Below are positions 23,647-33,547 of a stretch of DNA of 64,000 nt, one piece after another. The stretch comes from Cyanophora paradoxa. Lineage: Eukaryota; Glaucocystophyceae; Cyanophorales; Cyanophoraceae. Each line of letters starts with the position of its first letter. Within the stretch, counting starts at the first letter, position 1. The position numbers were made by a program, and so were the translations under genes. The DNA is taken from NCBI GenBank assembly GCA_004431415.1, contig QPMI01000101.1, positions 248,001 to 312,000 of the forward strand, read 5' to 3'. Under the pieces are notes generated by a model. That model did no database searches. It had not been told where the DNA came from and worked only from the letters and a program-made list of their open reading frames with translations.

Positions 23647-24775
23647 TCAGCGGCTCATGATCAGCGGCTGCACTGCGGCAGGCTCTACAGAGTCAACACT
23701 CTCTATAGCTAGAGCTCTATCTCGGCCAACGGCCAAACCGTTAGCGGTCCTTCCCCTCCAACAGGGGCAGTGCAACTGCAGTGTCCCTGTTCCGTTCATA
23801 ACAGCAACTTCAAATTCGTTTTTGTCGTACGCGTCGTCGTCGGTGTCATGCTCGTCCCCATCGATCTCGCCGCTGTCATGTGCATGTTGGACTGCAGCTG
23901 GCTCCTCGCCATTGCTGTCGTCCTGTTCGACGTCGACGCCGCTCTGCGCGTGTGCGACCGGTACCTGTGCATGCAGACAGATCGAGATATATCAGCATCA
24001 ACGTTGCGCAGACTCATCGACGTGAACGCCGATGAAGCACGCCCGGGGTTGCAGCTCATGTGCTCACGAGCGTCTGGTAGGCTCCGCGAGAGCGGAGGAA
24101 ATCGCGAATCGCGTCGCGAAGGGCAGTCTTCGCGATCGGGTTGGCGGCAAGGCACGCGTACGCCCGCAACTCGCCGGCGTGTAAATCGATGTAGAACCGC
24201 TCTCTCTCAAATTCTGTGATTGCAGGCGATAGGAATCAATTTCTGTGAGCGTGTGCAGGAGATCTAGAACTGTTCTTATATCCGGAGGCGCACTGTGAGG
24301 CTCTCCGCGAAAGTTCAGCTCATCGTTTGGAATGCGCTTCGATTTAATGTCTTCTTCCTCGTCGAGCCACCGGCAGCACAAGATCACGCGTTCGCGATAC
24401 TCCGCCGCTTCCTGAGAATCTGAATCATGAATTCGGGCGTGCGCGGCAGCGTCAATTTCAGCAACAACTTGCCTCCATAGTCCTCGCGGATGCCGTCGAG
24501 AAATATTTACCATCCCGGGGCCACAGGAACCTGCCTCGCCAAATGCTCTTGTCCCGAACAACGCCTCGAGGACGGTTGCGATCTCGAGGAATCGGAGGAG
24601 CTGCAGCTGCAGCCGGAGAAGCCTGCGCCAGCGCATGCTCGAGCTCGGCCGGCGCCGCGGGTTCCATGGCCACGTGATCATGATCATGAACGCGCGCGGC
24701 CTCAAACTCCTCCGGATCCTCAGCTTCGTCCAGATCGATCGAGGCTCTGTTGCTGTGCTTTGCACACGTGGTCAT
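23647..24775 (-). CDS. Unrecognised 284-residue protein, acidic at both ends
   Basis: A four-exon model closes in phase: 24775-24511, 24419-24294, 24213-24068 and 23964-23647, giving 855 nt. Donors are GTAAAT, GTGCGC and GTGAGC; all acceptors end in CAG. The N-terminus (MTTCAKHSNRAS) leads into an acidic and Ala-rich stretch. A well-ordered helical core follows, with motifs such as RERVILCCRWLDEEED and LRAYACLAANPIAKTALRD. The last exon is strongly Asp/Glu-rich, with a CPCW motif near the end. I do not recognise the family. It lies in the same low-GC, palindrome-rich island and on the same strand as the SAM-like gene 1.2 kb downstream, without obvious sequence similarity to it. Confidence 0.72.
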
Positions 24776-25551
24776 TTCTCCTGCAATTCCAAATTAATGG
24801 TCGACGTCGGCGCCCCCGAGCGCCATATGCATGCCAGAACGTCAACGCGCGCGCCGCGGCCGCGCGCGGCCGCGGCTGCGGATCTAGATCTTGATCTAGA
24901 TCTGGTACCGGTTACGGCGGGCCCCCGCGGCCGCCGGGCCGGCCCAATATATAGCTATAACCACGTGCACGTGCACGCGCGCGGGCCGGGGCTTCGCGCG
25001 TCCAATCCGGCTGGATCTGATCATGATCGTTCTTCTAGCTCTAGATCTCGCCGATGCCTGGGCTCGAGCGCTAGCATTCGCCTCGAGCGTTCGCCTGCTC
25101 GAGCGTTCGCCTCACCTTAAGCTTCGCGCAACTTGACGCGGGAGGAACGCGACCTCGAGCTCCCGGTTGCCTCTACTTTGCTCCTACTCTGGCGCGCGAA
25201 TCGCGGCGCGATGCGGGCTCCGCTGCCCCGACCGCACTCAGCGGCTGTCGACGTTCGACGCCGAGTGGACGGCGCTTTTTTCGACCTGGGGGGTTGGGAT
25301 GTACGGGGGTACAACAAAGCAATAGCAAGCAGCCGATCTCAGCCAGCGGGCGAGCCAGCAGGCTTACACTGCCTCTAGCTAGCCTTCCCAGCCTGTGGCT
25401 GCCAGCTCGACTGCAGTCCGGGAGGAGGCGCCCGGCAGGAAAACAGACGCGCGCGCCTGCGTGCCCTGGATCAAAATCCACGGCGTCTGTACGATCCCAG
25501 TTTGGTGCCCGATAAGCGTCCCCTCCACCTGTGCGCCAACAGGCGGGCGAG
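24776..25551. promoter_or_regulatory. Divergent intergenic region, palindrome-rich
   Basis: Head-to-head spacer between the minus-strand orphan gene and the PP2C gene. It is dense in short perfect palindromes (GATCATGATC, GTGCACGTGCAC, TAGATCTAGATC, GCGGCCGC) and holds the AT stretch AATATATAGC near 24,945. The upstream end of a PP2C 5'UTR intron may sit here, because CGCCAACAG just before 25,544 looks like an acceptor. Confidence 0.5.
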
Positions 25552-26743
25552 ATGCGAGAAGCGGCGCTCCTGCATTTCATCAAGGGCCTGTTCGATAAGG
25601 AAAAGCGGACCAGCGCGCCGGGCACGCTCGACTCGAGTGCCCACGGGGGCCGCGGCGCTGGCGCCGGCAGCGCTAGCGCGAGCGCGTCGCGGGAGGGCTC
25701 GCTGCGCGGCGGCAGCCACTTCGCGCGGACGCCGAACGGCAGCACGCACGGCGGGGCCGCGTTCTTCGAGCGCTCGGTGCACAAGGGCCGCGTGTTCATC
25801 GCCCCCGTCGAGGAGGGCCCGCCGGCGCCGCTGCACCTGGCGCCGGCTCGCGAGACCGGGGACACGGCGCCGGCTCCAGCGCCCAAGGCCGCTGCCGCCG
25901 CCGCCGCCGTAGAGGACGACACGGAGACGATCGAGCCGCCGCCGACGGAGAAGGCGGAGCCGGCCTCGGCGCGCGGCCGGGCAGCCTGGGGCGAGGGCAC
26001 GGCCAAGGTCGAGCCGGCGCCGACGGCCGTCGAGCCCGAGCCGCGGGCGACGCACGAGGCGCGGGCGCCCGAGGCAGCCAGCGGCTTGCCGGTCCCTCCC
26101 GCCCCAGCCGCCCGCCCCGTCGGCTTCTTCTCCAGCTTTGCCCGCCTCTTCGACTCCACTGCGAGCTCGGTACCCCCCTTTCCGGCCTTGTACTACGGTA
26201 CGCCCTCCCCCGCGCTCAACCCCAACTCAGGCTGCCGTGGTGCGGAATCTGCCCCGCGTCGAGCCGCCCCCGCCGGGGGAGGTGTACCCCCACGGCATCT
26301 CGCATCATCAGGGGCCCCGGGACGTGCGCTGCCCCCCACCCCCCTCCCCCACTACCGCGTACCCTTTTCCGACGCTGTTTGCGGGGTGCGCAGTCGCAGG
26401 AAGACGTGTACGTCGTGCAGCCGTTCGAGGGCGGCGGCAAGGTCGGGGTGCGCGTGGACCCACCCACCGCTCTCCCCCCCCATGCCCCCCTCACTTCGAA
26501 TTCCCCTCCAGTCATTCTTCGGCGTGTTCGACGGGCACGGTTCGAGCCGCCGCTGCCGCCGCCCGCCCCCCCAACCGGCCGACGCGGCTGAGGCGGGGGC
26601 GGGGGCGGGCAGCGGGCCTGCTGGCGGCGCAGGGCGCGGCGCACCTGCTGCGGGGCGCCGTCGAGCGCGCCGCCGACCAGAACGGCGGCAACCTCCGGTG
26701 TGCCCCCCCCCCCCCCCCCCTCCCCCCGCTCACCCCTCCGCTC

Positions 26744-26777
<34 letters not shown>

Positions 26778-28657
26778 GGGAGGCGATGCGGGCGGGGGTG
26801 GAGGAGGTGGACCGCGCCATCCTCTCCAAGGCGGGCACCCGCCCGCCCCGCCCCGCCAGCGCCCCTCTTTGGGGGCCACCCACCTGCTCCCGCCCCTTCC
26901 TGCCCCTCCATTCCCCCGCCTTCCCCCCCCGCACCTCCCCGCCCTGCCGGACCTCTAGATCCATCCGCCCGCTTCTGCCAGGCTGGCTCCCGCTAGCTTC
27001 GCCCTCGCGGCCAACGGTGGCGGGGGCGGGGTGCGCAGGCGAAGCAGCACAACGACGTGAGCGGCTCGACGGCCTGCTTCGCCGTCATCGCCGGCCCCGC
27101 CCTCTGCGTCGTGCGCCGCCCCCGCCCTATGTGGTGACAAGCCGAGTTTAGTGGGCTTAGCTATATATAGTGCCGCGCTTCTAGTCGATCATTATTGAAC
27201 GCCGTAACCAGCTAGCCCATCACCAGTGGCACACCTAGCTTCCCTTCGAAGTTGGCAGCATGCGTTATGTTAGCTGTTATTCACCTCCGTGGTCTTTTCG
27301 CCCGCTCCCCCGCTGGGCCGTGCGCGGCCCGCCAGCGCTTCTCCCTTCCGTTCCCTTTTCCTCCGATGGCGAGCTGGGGGCGCGCAGGGCAACGTCGGGG
27401 ACAGCCGCTGCGTCCTCTGCCGCTCGGGCCGCCCCGTGGTGCGTGCGCGAGGGCCTTGAGATGCGCGCCCGGCGCGAGGCGTGGGACGAGGCATGGGGCG
27501 CCCCCGGCTGAGGCTCGAACTGCGGGAGGCCCCGTGCGAGGCCCGGGCCGGCCGAGGCGCTGACGCCGCCCCCCCCGGGGCGGGCAGGAGATGTCGGAGG
27601 ACCACCGGCCGCAGACACGGAAGGACGAGCTGGAGCGGATCGAGCGGGGCGGGGGCTGGATGGACGAGCGCGGCATGGTCCTCGGCTACATCGCCATGAG
27701 CCGCGCCCTCGGCGAGCTCTGCCTCAAGGTCCGCTGAGAACCCGCCCCTCCCCGCCTCTCCCCGAGCTACATGTACAGCTAGAGCTTTGGCCACGCCTCG
27801 GAGTGAGCTCAGTCAAGCGGGCTTGAGAATACAGAGCCACGTGCCCTCTAGAGCGAATCCCCTTCCCGCCCTCGGGCTCCTTCCCGCCCTCGAGCTCCTT
27901 TCCGCCCTCGCCTCCTCGGCTAACTTCGGGGGGCGGGTGCAGGACTATCGCGAGGGCTGCTTCCCCAACGAGAGGCTCGGCCCGGAGGTCATGATCAGCA
28001 CCCCCGAGGTGCCCCAGACCCAATTCCCCGCTCGCCCTCGACACCCCCCCCCCCCCCCCCCTCGTTTCGAGCCTTTGTCTAGCTTCAGTTGGGGCCTAGC
28101 CCAGACCCAGGACTTTTATATGTAGCCTCGCTCCCCCCCCTCCCCTCAACAGCCCCCCCGCCGGCTGAGCCGAGGCGGCGCGCGCGCGGGCAGGTGCGGG
28201 AGACAACGCTGACGGAGGAAGACGTGCGTACCCCCCTCACCCCCCGCCCCCCTCGGGGCGCCCCCGGCCGACGCGTGGCGGGGCGGGGCAGGAATTCTTG
28301 CTCCTGTGTACCGACGGAGTGTGGAACCGCCTCTCCTCAAAGTGCGCCCCGCGGCGGGGCTCTCCCTCCCTCGCCCTCTCAGCGCCACGCGCCCCCTCGC
28401 TCGCGCGCGCAGGGAGGCGGTGAGCGTGGCGCGGGCCGCCCTCCTCCGCACCGGCTCGCCCTCCGACGCCGCCCGCGCCGTCTGCGAGCGTACGTCCCCG
28501 GGCCCCCTCCTCTCGCTCTTGCCCGTCACGGCGTCTGGCCCCTGTGACGCTGCTCGGTCGCGCAGGGGCCTACGCGTGCCGCTCGACGGACAACGCGACT
28601 GCGGTCGTCGTTTGCTTCCGCAGCTTCAGCGGCGCCGCGACCCTTTCCCCTCCTTAG
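25552..28657 (+). CDS. PP2C-family Ser/Thr protein phosphatase
   Basis: Metal-dependent phosphatase of the PPM family. An N-terminal ~200-residue low-complexity extension (start MREAALLHFIKGLF at the first in-frame ATG) precedes the catalytic domain. Family motifs come in order across exons: SQEDVYVV (metal-binding ED, ~26,400), FFGVFDGHGS (~26,520), GSTACFAVI (~27,065), NVGDSRCVLCRSG (~27,390), EDHRPQ and GYIAMSRALGE (~27,600-27,715), LLLCTDGVWNRLSS (~28,290-28,340) and STDNATAVVV (~28,580). All expected Asp ligands are visible except that the usual SRAFGD/SRALGD reads SRALGE. Introns include one GC donor (26,831), one with a very long C run, and one of ~270 nt (~27,118-27,387). The substrate cannot be told. 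The stop is TAG at 28,655. Confidence 0.92.
26747..26776. repeat. Long poly-C tract in a PP2C intron
   Basis: An almost uninterrupted run of about 28 C residues ends just before the acceptor that opens the exon coding EAMRAGVEEVDRAILSK. A shorter C run precedes it at about 26,705-26,720. The exact length is likely unreliable in any assembly. Confidence 0.8.
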
Positions 28658-29435
28658 CTCGAGCCTGGCGGCCCGCGCGCGGCGGAGGCAGATTTTAATT
28701 GGAATTATCATAGTATTGCGTCTTGACTTCGACTTTCACTTTCAGAGGCTCTTGAGGCTTGGGCTTCTGTTTCTGCTGCTTCCGATTCATCGACGTGCAG
28801 CAACATGCACATTAACTTAGTAATACTCCAGCCTAGCTATATAGTAGTGCGCATGCTGACCACGGCCCACCGTGGCCATGGCACCTTTGAATTCGAGCTC
28901 GAGCTCGCGCGATTTCTGTCACAGTGTCAGTGTAATTTTCTGTGCATATATATGTAATTTTCGGCCCTTCACCATGGCATCGATATCATTATCGTGTGCG
29001 AGCGCATGCGCATGCGACACTGCGACAGCCTGATAACCGGCGCCCGCGGGTCACAATTAAAAAACGACTCCCGAGTCCCGAACCAACTTGGCGAACTATA
29101 TATATCCCGAGTCCGATCGATATCCGAGCTTCCGATCGACTCGGCAAATGTAGTTAATTGATATTTGTGTATCCGTCTCGCGCACAACACTGCGGCTGCA
29201 AAAACTCGTGAAGGCAAGCGGAGCGAGCACTAGTTCCGGGTCCGGGTCCGGGTTTGCGTCTGGCGACCGAGGCTTGAAAAAGGTCGCCCTGGCAGCCCGG
29301 GCCCGCGCGCAGGTACAAACACGTGGCGCAGCTATCTGTACATAGGAAAAAGAAGACGTGAAAAAGAGGGCGGGGCGGGCCCTCGGAACGGGCCCCGCCC
29401 CACCCTGCCCTGCGCGGGCCGGGCCCCCGCTGGGC
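28658..29435. other. Intergenic spacer between convergent genes
   Basis: About 780 bp, lower in GC, with TATATAT runs (~28,945 and ~29,097), GAGCTCGAGCTC near 28,900 and three GGGTCC units near 29,235. No ORF or RNA gene is supported. It is the 3'-3' spacer between PP2C and the acidic repeat gene. Confidence 0.5.
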
Positions 29436-31210
29436 TCAGGCGGGGACGGAGGTGGCGGTGCCCGTCCCCTCGAAGTCCGGCTCGTACGCCTCCTCCCCGC
29501 CCTCGCCCTTCTCCTCGGCGGCGGCCGCCGCGGCCTTCAGCACGGCCTCCTCCGCCGCCACCGCCGCCGCCGCCTCGGCCCGCGCCGTCGCGCTCGAGGC
29601 CGGCCGCTCCGCGTCCGCTGCCGCCGCCTCGGCCGCGCGCTCCACCGCCTCCCGCGCCGCCTCCTTCCCCGCCGCCGTCCGCTCCGTCTCCGCCTCTGCC
29701 CCGACGGCCCTGCCGCCCCGGCTGCCCCCTCCGCCGGGGCCGGCGCCCCCTTCTCCTCCTCGGGCGGCGCAGGCGCCGCCGCCTCCTCCGCGGGCCTGGC
29801 CTCCTCCGCGGCCGGCGGCGGGGCGGACTCCTCGCCCTTGGCCCCCTCGAGCTGCGGCTCCTCCGCCGCGGCGGCGGGCTCCTCCGCCGGGGCGGGGTCG
29901 CCGTGCTCGCTCTCGGGGTGCTCGGGCGAGATGGCCGGCGGGAGGTGCGTCTCCTCCGCGTCCGGCACCGGCGGCGCCTCGCCCTCAACCGGCGCCTCCT
30001 CCTCCCGGTGCGCCGGCCCCGCCTCCTCCCCATCTCCCGCCCCCTTCTCGAAATCATCGCCGTACCCCTCCTCCTTCGCCTCTTCCGCCTTCGGCTCCTC
30101 CTCGGCCGGCTTGGCCTCCTCCACGGCGGGCTCGGCCTGCTCCTCCGCTGGCTTGGGCTCTTCTTCGGCGGGCTTGGGCTCCTCCTCGGCGGGGGCCGGG
30201 GCGGACTCCTCGCCCTTCCCCTCGTCGACCGCCGGCTCATCCGCCGCCGCTGCCGCCTTGGCCTCCTCCTCCGCCGCCTTTTCGAACTCCTCCTCGTAGG
30301 CCGCCGCTTCCTGCTCCTTCTTTTCCTCCTCCGCCGGGGCCGCCTCCTCCTCCTTCTTTTCCTCCTCCGCCAGCGGCGCCTCCTCCTTCTGTTTGTCCTC
30401 CGCCGGGGCTGGAGCCTCCTCCTTCTTCTCCTCCGCCGGGGCCGCCTCCTCCTCCTTCTCCTCCGCTGTTGGCTCCGCCGGCTTCTCTTCGGCCGGCTCT
30501 TCGGCCATCGCCGGCGCCTCCTCCTCCTCCGCCGGGGCCGGCGCCTCCATCTTCTCCTCCTCGGGCGGCGCAGGCGCCGCCTCCTCCTCCGCGGGCCTGG
30601 CTTCTTCCTCGGCCGGGGAGTCCTCGGCCGGCGGCGGGGCGGACTCCTCGCCCTTGGCGTCCTCGAGCTGCGGCTCCTCCGCCGGCTTCTCGCTCTCGCC
30701 CTCTCCCTCGCCGGCGGCGGCCTTGGCGGCAGCCGCGACGACCTCCTCCGTCGCCTCCTCCGCCGCCGCCTGCGCCCGCGCCGTCGCCGGCCCGGGGGCC
30801 GCCGGCGGCTCCTCCTCGGGCGGCTTGGACTCGTCGAGGGGGGCGAGCGGGTGGCCGCGGTCGCCGCCGGCCTGCTGCGAGAGCGCCGGCGAGGCCGCGA
30901 TCGCCTGCTCGTCGTCGTCGATCAGCCGCTCCGCCTCCGTCGCCGCCTCGCCTGCACCCCCGCCCGGCCCCGCGGTCGCCAAAGGAAGGCAAAAGAGAGG
31001 GGAAGGAGGGGAGGGGCGGGCACCGAGGACGGGCGCCTCGGCGCGGTTTCGCAGCGACTCGATGTACGCGCGGTCGTCGTCGGCCTCCTCCCCCGCTGGC
31101 GGCGCCGGCGGCGGCGCCGGTGCCTTCTTCGGCGGCGGCGCCGGAGCCGGCGCCGGAGCCGGAGCCGTCTTTGGCTTTGGCTTCGGCTTTGGTGGCGACG
31201 GCTGCTGCGC

Positions 31211-31246
<36 letters not shown>

Positions 31247-31456
31247 ATCCACGGGCTGAGGCGGGCGCTGCTTGGCGCGGCCCGGGGAGCGATGGGCGCG
31301 GCGCGGGGCGCGCTTGCGACCCGGGCTGGGCCTCCGGTCCGGCGGAAGGGGCACGTAGATGAAGTCATTGGACTGCATCGGCATCGGGGGGCCGCGCTGC
31401 TGCTGCAGCTGCTGCTGCTGCTGCGGCTGCGGCTGGTGGTAAGCCTCGCCCTGCAT
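29436..31456 (-). CDS. Acidic Glu/Ala/Pro-rich repeat protein with Y-x-x-x-F-E motifs
   Basis: About 600-650 residues, mostly intrinsically disordered. From the N-terminus: a Gln-rich start (MQGEAYHQPQPQQQQQ), FIYVPLPPDRRPSPG, a basic stretch, poly-Pro, a short conserved-looking segment RAYIESLRNRAE, then ~350 residues of PAEEE/APAEEEKKEE repeats. Three spaced aromatic-acidic motifs stand out: YEEEFE (~30,290), YGDDFE (~30,055) and YEPDFE (~29,470) near the C-terminus. One clear intron (about 30,957-31,034, GTGCCC...GTGCAG) separates the head from the repeats. The last ~90 codons are in another frame, joined near 29,715 at a GGG run where no intron fits, so a base is probably missing. CGCTGAC...CTGCAG just upstream looks like an acceptor, so a small 5' exon may exist. 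Cytoskeletal or ciliary scaffolds often look like this; that is inference only. Confidence 0.65.
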
Positions 31457-32420
31457 GCCAGCACGCCCCCGCCCGTTGATGTCCGGCTGCAGAGGCAGGC
31501 GCGCCAAGTCAGCGCTCGCGGTCACGCGAGGCGATGCGCGGGGCCGTTCACCAGAGTCGGGGTGGTGCTTTCATGCGGGACACTGCGGCGTGAGCGGAGA
31601 TCAGGGACGAAACAACAAAGTCGAATTTCGGTTTCCAAAACAACGACAGACCCGTTCGGCGCGGTGCGACTGAAGGACTGCTCGTCCCCGCCGACGTTCG
31701 AGCCTCCCGGCCTCAGGGCGGGCAAGGTGGAGTGCTGCGCCTGCAACGGACGTGAGATGCGTCAGAGGAACCCGAAAGCTCGCGCTGATGTTCACCGGGG
31801 GCTGCGCATTCGGGGCCTTCGGGATCTCTGCCGGACGGAATTAGATCCCTTCACGCAGTTCCGCGGGACCCCGGCGGCCCCCCCGTCATGGTGCGCACCC
31901 AGGTAAACCAGGCCGTTGCTCTCAATATACCGCCAGCCGTTCAGCCTTGCGAACTGCTTGCGGAAGGCGCTGTGGGGAGGCGTGTCATAGGCGGCCAAAA
32001 CGCGCGCATGGGCAGAATCACACTAGTTCCGAGTTCCGCGCATTGTTTAACGGACGCACTTTGTGTGGGTCCATGGGCAGTGCCGGTCAAGCAGTGCGTT
32101 GTACGGCTGCGCGGAGTCAAGATGCGCCTTCAATGGCGCGGGGGGAGTTCGCACAGGAATGGAGCGCTCCCAGACAGGCTGCAATAGCGCGCGTCAGGGG
32201 GGGGGGGACGAGGCCGGCACCGGAGTGGAGTGCGTGGCAGGGCAACTCTAGCACGCGGGCGTTAAGCGATGGAGCTCACGTTACGATTGTCCCACGTGCC
32301 GCGCGGTGGCGATCCGCTGGTGCTAGACCGGCCGCCGCTTGCATACATCGCGGCGTTCGCTGACGGGCTGTCGCGACCTAAAAAACCCCCGGCCGGGGTA
32401 CAGGCATCGAATTCGTGTCC
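31457..32420. promoter_or_regulatory. Divergent intergenic region
   Basis: Roughly 960 bp head-to-head between the acidic repeat gene (-) and the DUF2301 gene (+). It probably contains both promoters and the 5'UTR or first exon of the minus-strand gene. No further protein-like frame or RNA gene is visible. Confidence 0.5.
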
Positions 32421-33490
32421 ATGGCGTCGACGTCGTTTTGCTCGCCGCTTCCAGTCATCCGCGCTGGCCGCAGCCCCGCAGCTGCCACGTGGTCGCCGGC
32501 AACGCAGCATGCCCGCTCGGCGGACTTGAGTTCCAGCGGGCGGCGCCCCGCGCGGCCAGTGCTGAGCTCGGCGGCCCACCTCGCGACGTCATTCAGCGCC
32601 CGAGCCTTTTTCGTCGGACGCCCCGTCTCCTCCGGGCTCGCCCGGCCATGGCCACAACTCCTTGGCACCCAGCGGCTGCAGCTGTCTCCGCTCCCGATCC
32701 GGATCCTTTGTACGCAGATGCCCCCCGCCGACACCGTTTACGAGGGCAGGTTCGGCAGCTTCACCGTCACGGACGACGACCGAAGGGAGGTCTTGATTTA
32801 CCGATCGTCACTCGTTGGTGTTGCGGTGGCCTGCTGCGCGGCCGCCGCGATGGTAGACGCGGGTTCGATACGCGCGCCGGGCGCCGCTTCGGTGGCCGCT
32901 CCAGCGGCCGACTCGCCGCGCCGTCGCAGGGAGCCCGACGGCGGAGGCGCTGCTCGCGGCGCTCGCGGCGGCGCAGGCGTGCCTTGGCGTCTCGCTCTGG
33001 ACGATCCACATCTACATGAAGCCGCTGCACAAGGCGCTGCAGGCGTGCTGGGCGGTCGGCGTCGGCTCGACGCTCGCCGTGGCGGCGGCGCTCGGGCCGG
33101 CGGCGCTCTACGAGAACACGCTGACGGAGCTCGGCACGGGCTGGTTTTTCGTCAGTCTCACCGGCCTGCTCTTCAAGGAGGCCTTCTGCTTCGGCCGCCT
33201 CGAGGCCGTCGCCGGCACCGTCCGCCCGCCCCGCCCTCGAGCTCCCTCCCTCTCGCGAACCTAGGCCTGACTCGGCCGGCCCATCCATCTAGATCCTGGT
33301 GCCCGTTCTCTCGGCGGGTCATTTTTTGCACCTGCTGGGCCCCGGAGCGGAGAAGGCGCTGCTGACGGCCCTCGCGCCGGGATTAGTAATCTTCGCGGCC
33401 CGAAAGTTCGCCCAGCGGCCCGAGGACGACATCGGCGACAAGAGCGTCTTCGAGCACCTCGAGGCCGGCGGCAAGATCGGCGAGCAGTAG
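32421..33490 (+). CDS. DUF2301-type integral membrane protein, probably plastid-targeted
   Basis: The mature part carries the order known from cyanobacterial and plastid DUF2301 proteins: YEGRFGSFTVTDDDRREVLIY, a first membrane helix, LGVSLWTIHIYMKPLHKALQ, a further helix, GWFFVSLTGLLFKEAFCFG, and GHFLHLLGPG with a last hydrophobic segment. The ~95 residues before it are Ser/Arg/Ala-rich with almost no acidic residues (MASTSFCSPLPVIRAG...), as in a plastid transit peptide. Two introns: about 32,867-32,931 (donor probably GTTCGA) and about 33,213-33,295 (donor GTCGCC, acceptor CATCTAG). It ends FEHLEAGGKIGEQ at 33,490, only 58 bp from the end of the convergent K+ channel gene. Molecular function of the family is unknown. 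Confidence 0.88.
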
Positions 33491-33547
33491 CCCTCCCACA
33501 CATTTCACTGTAATTAGTAGTAGGGCAGTACTTAACGCCACCGTTGA

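Noticed and set aside
19300-25500. Integrated viral or transposon block
   Set aside because: The lower GC and orphan genes suggested it, but both genes have ordinary spliceosomal introns and no capsid, polymerase, integrase or transposase motif is seen.
28658-29435. TATATAT and GGGTCC repeats as possible mobile element or telomere remnant
   Set aside because: Only three short units, with no terminal repeats, target-site duplication or transposase frame.
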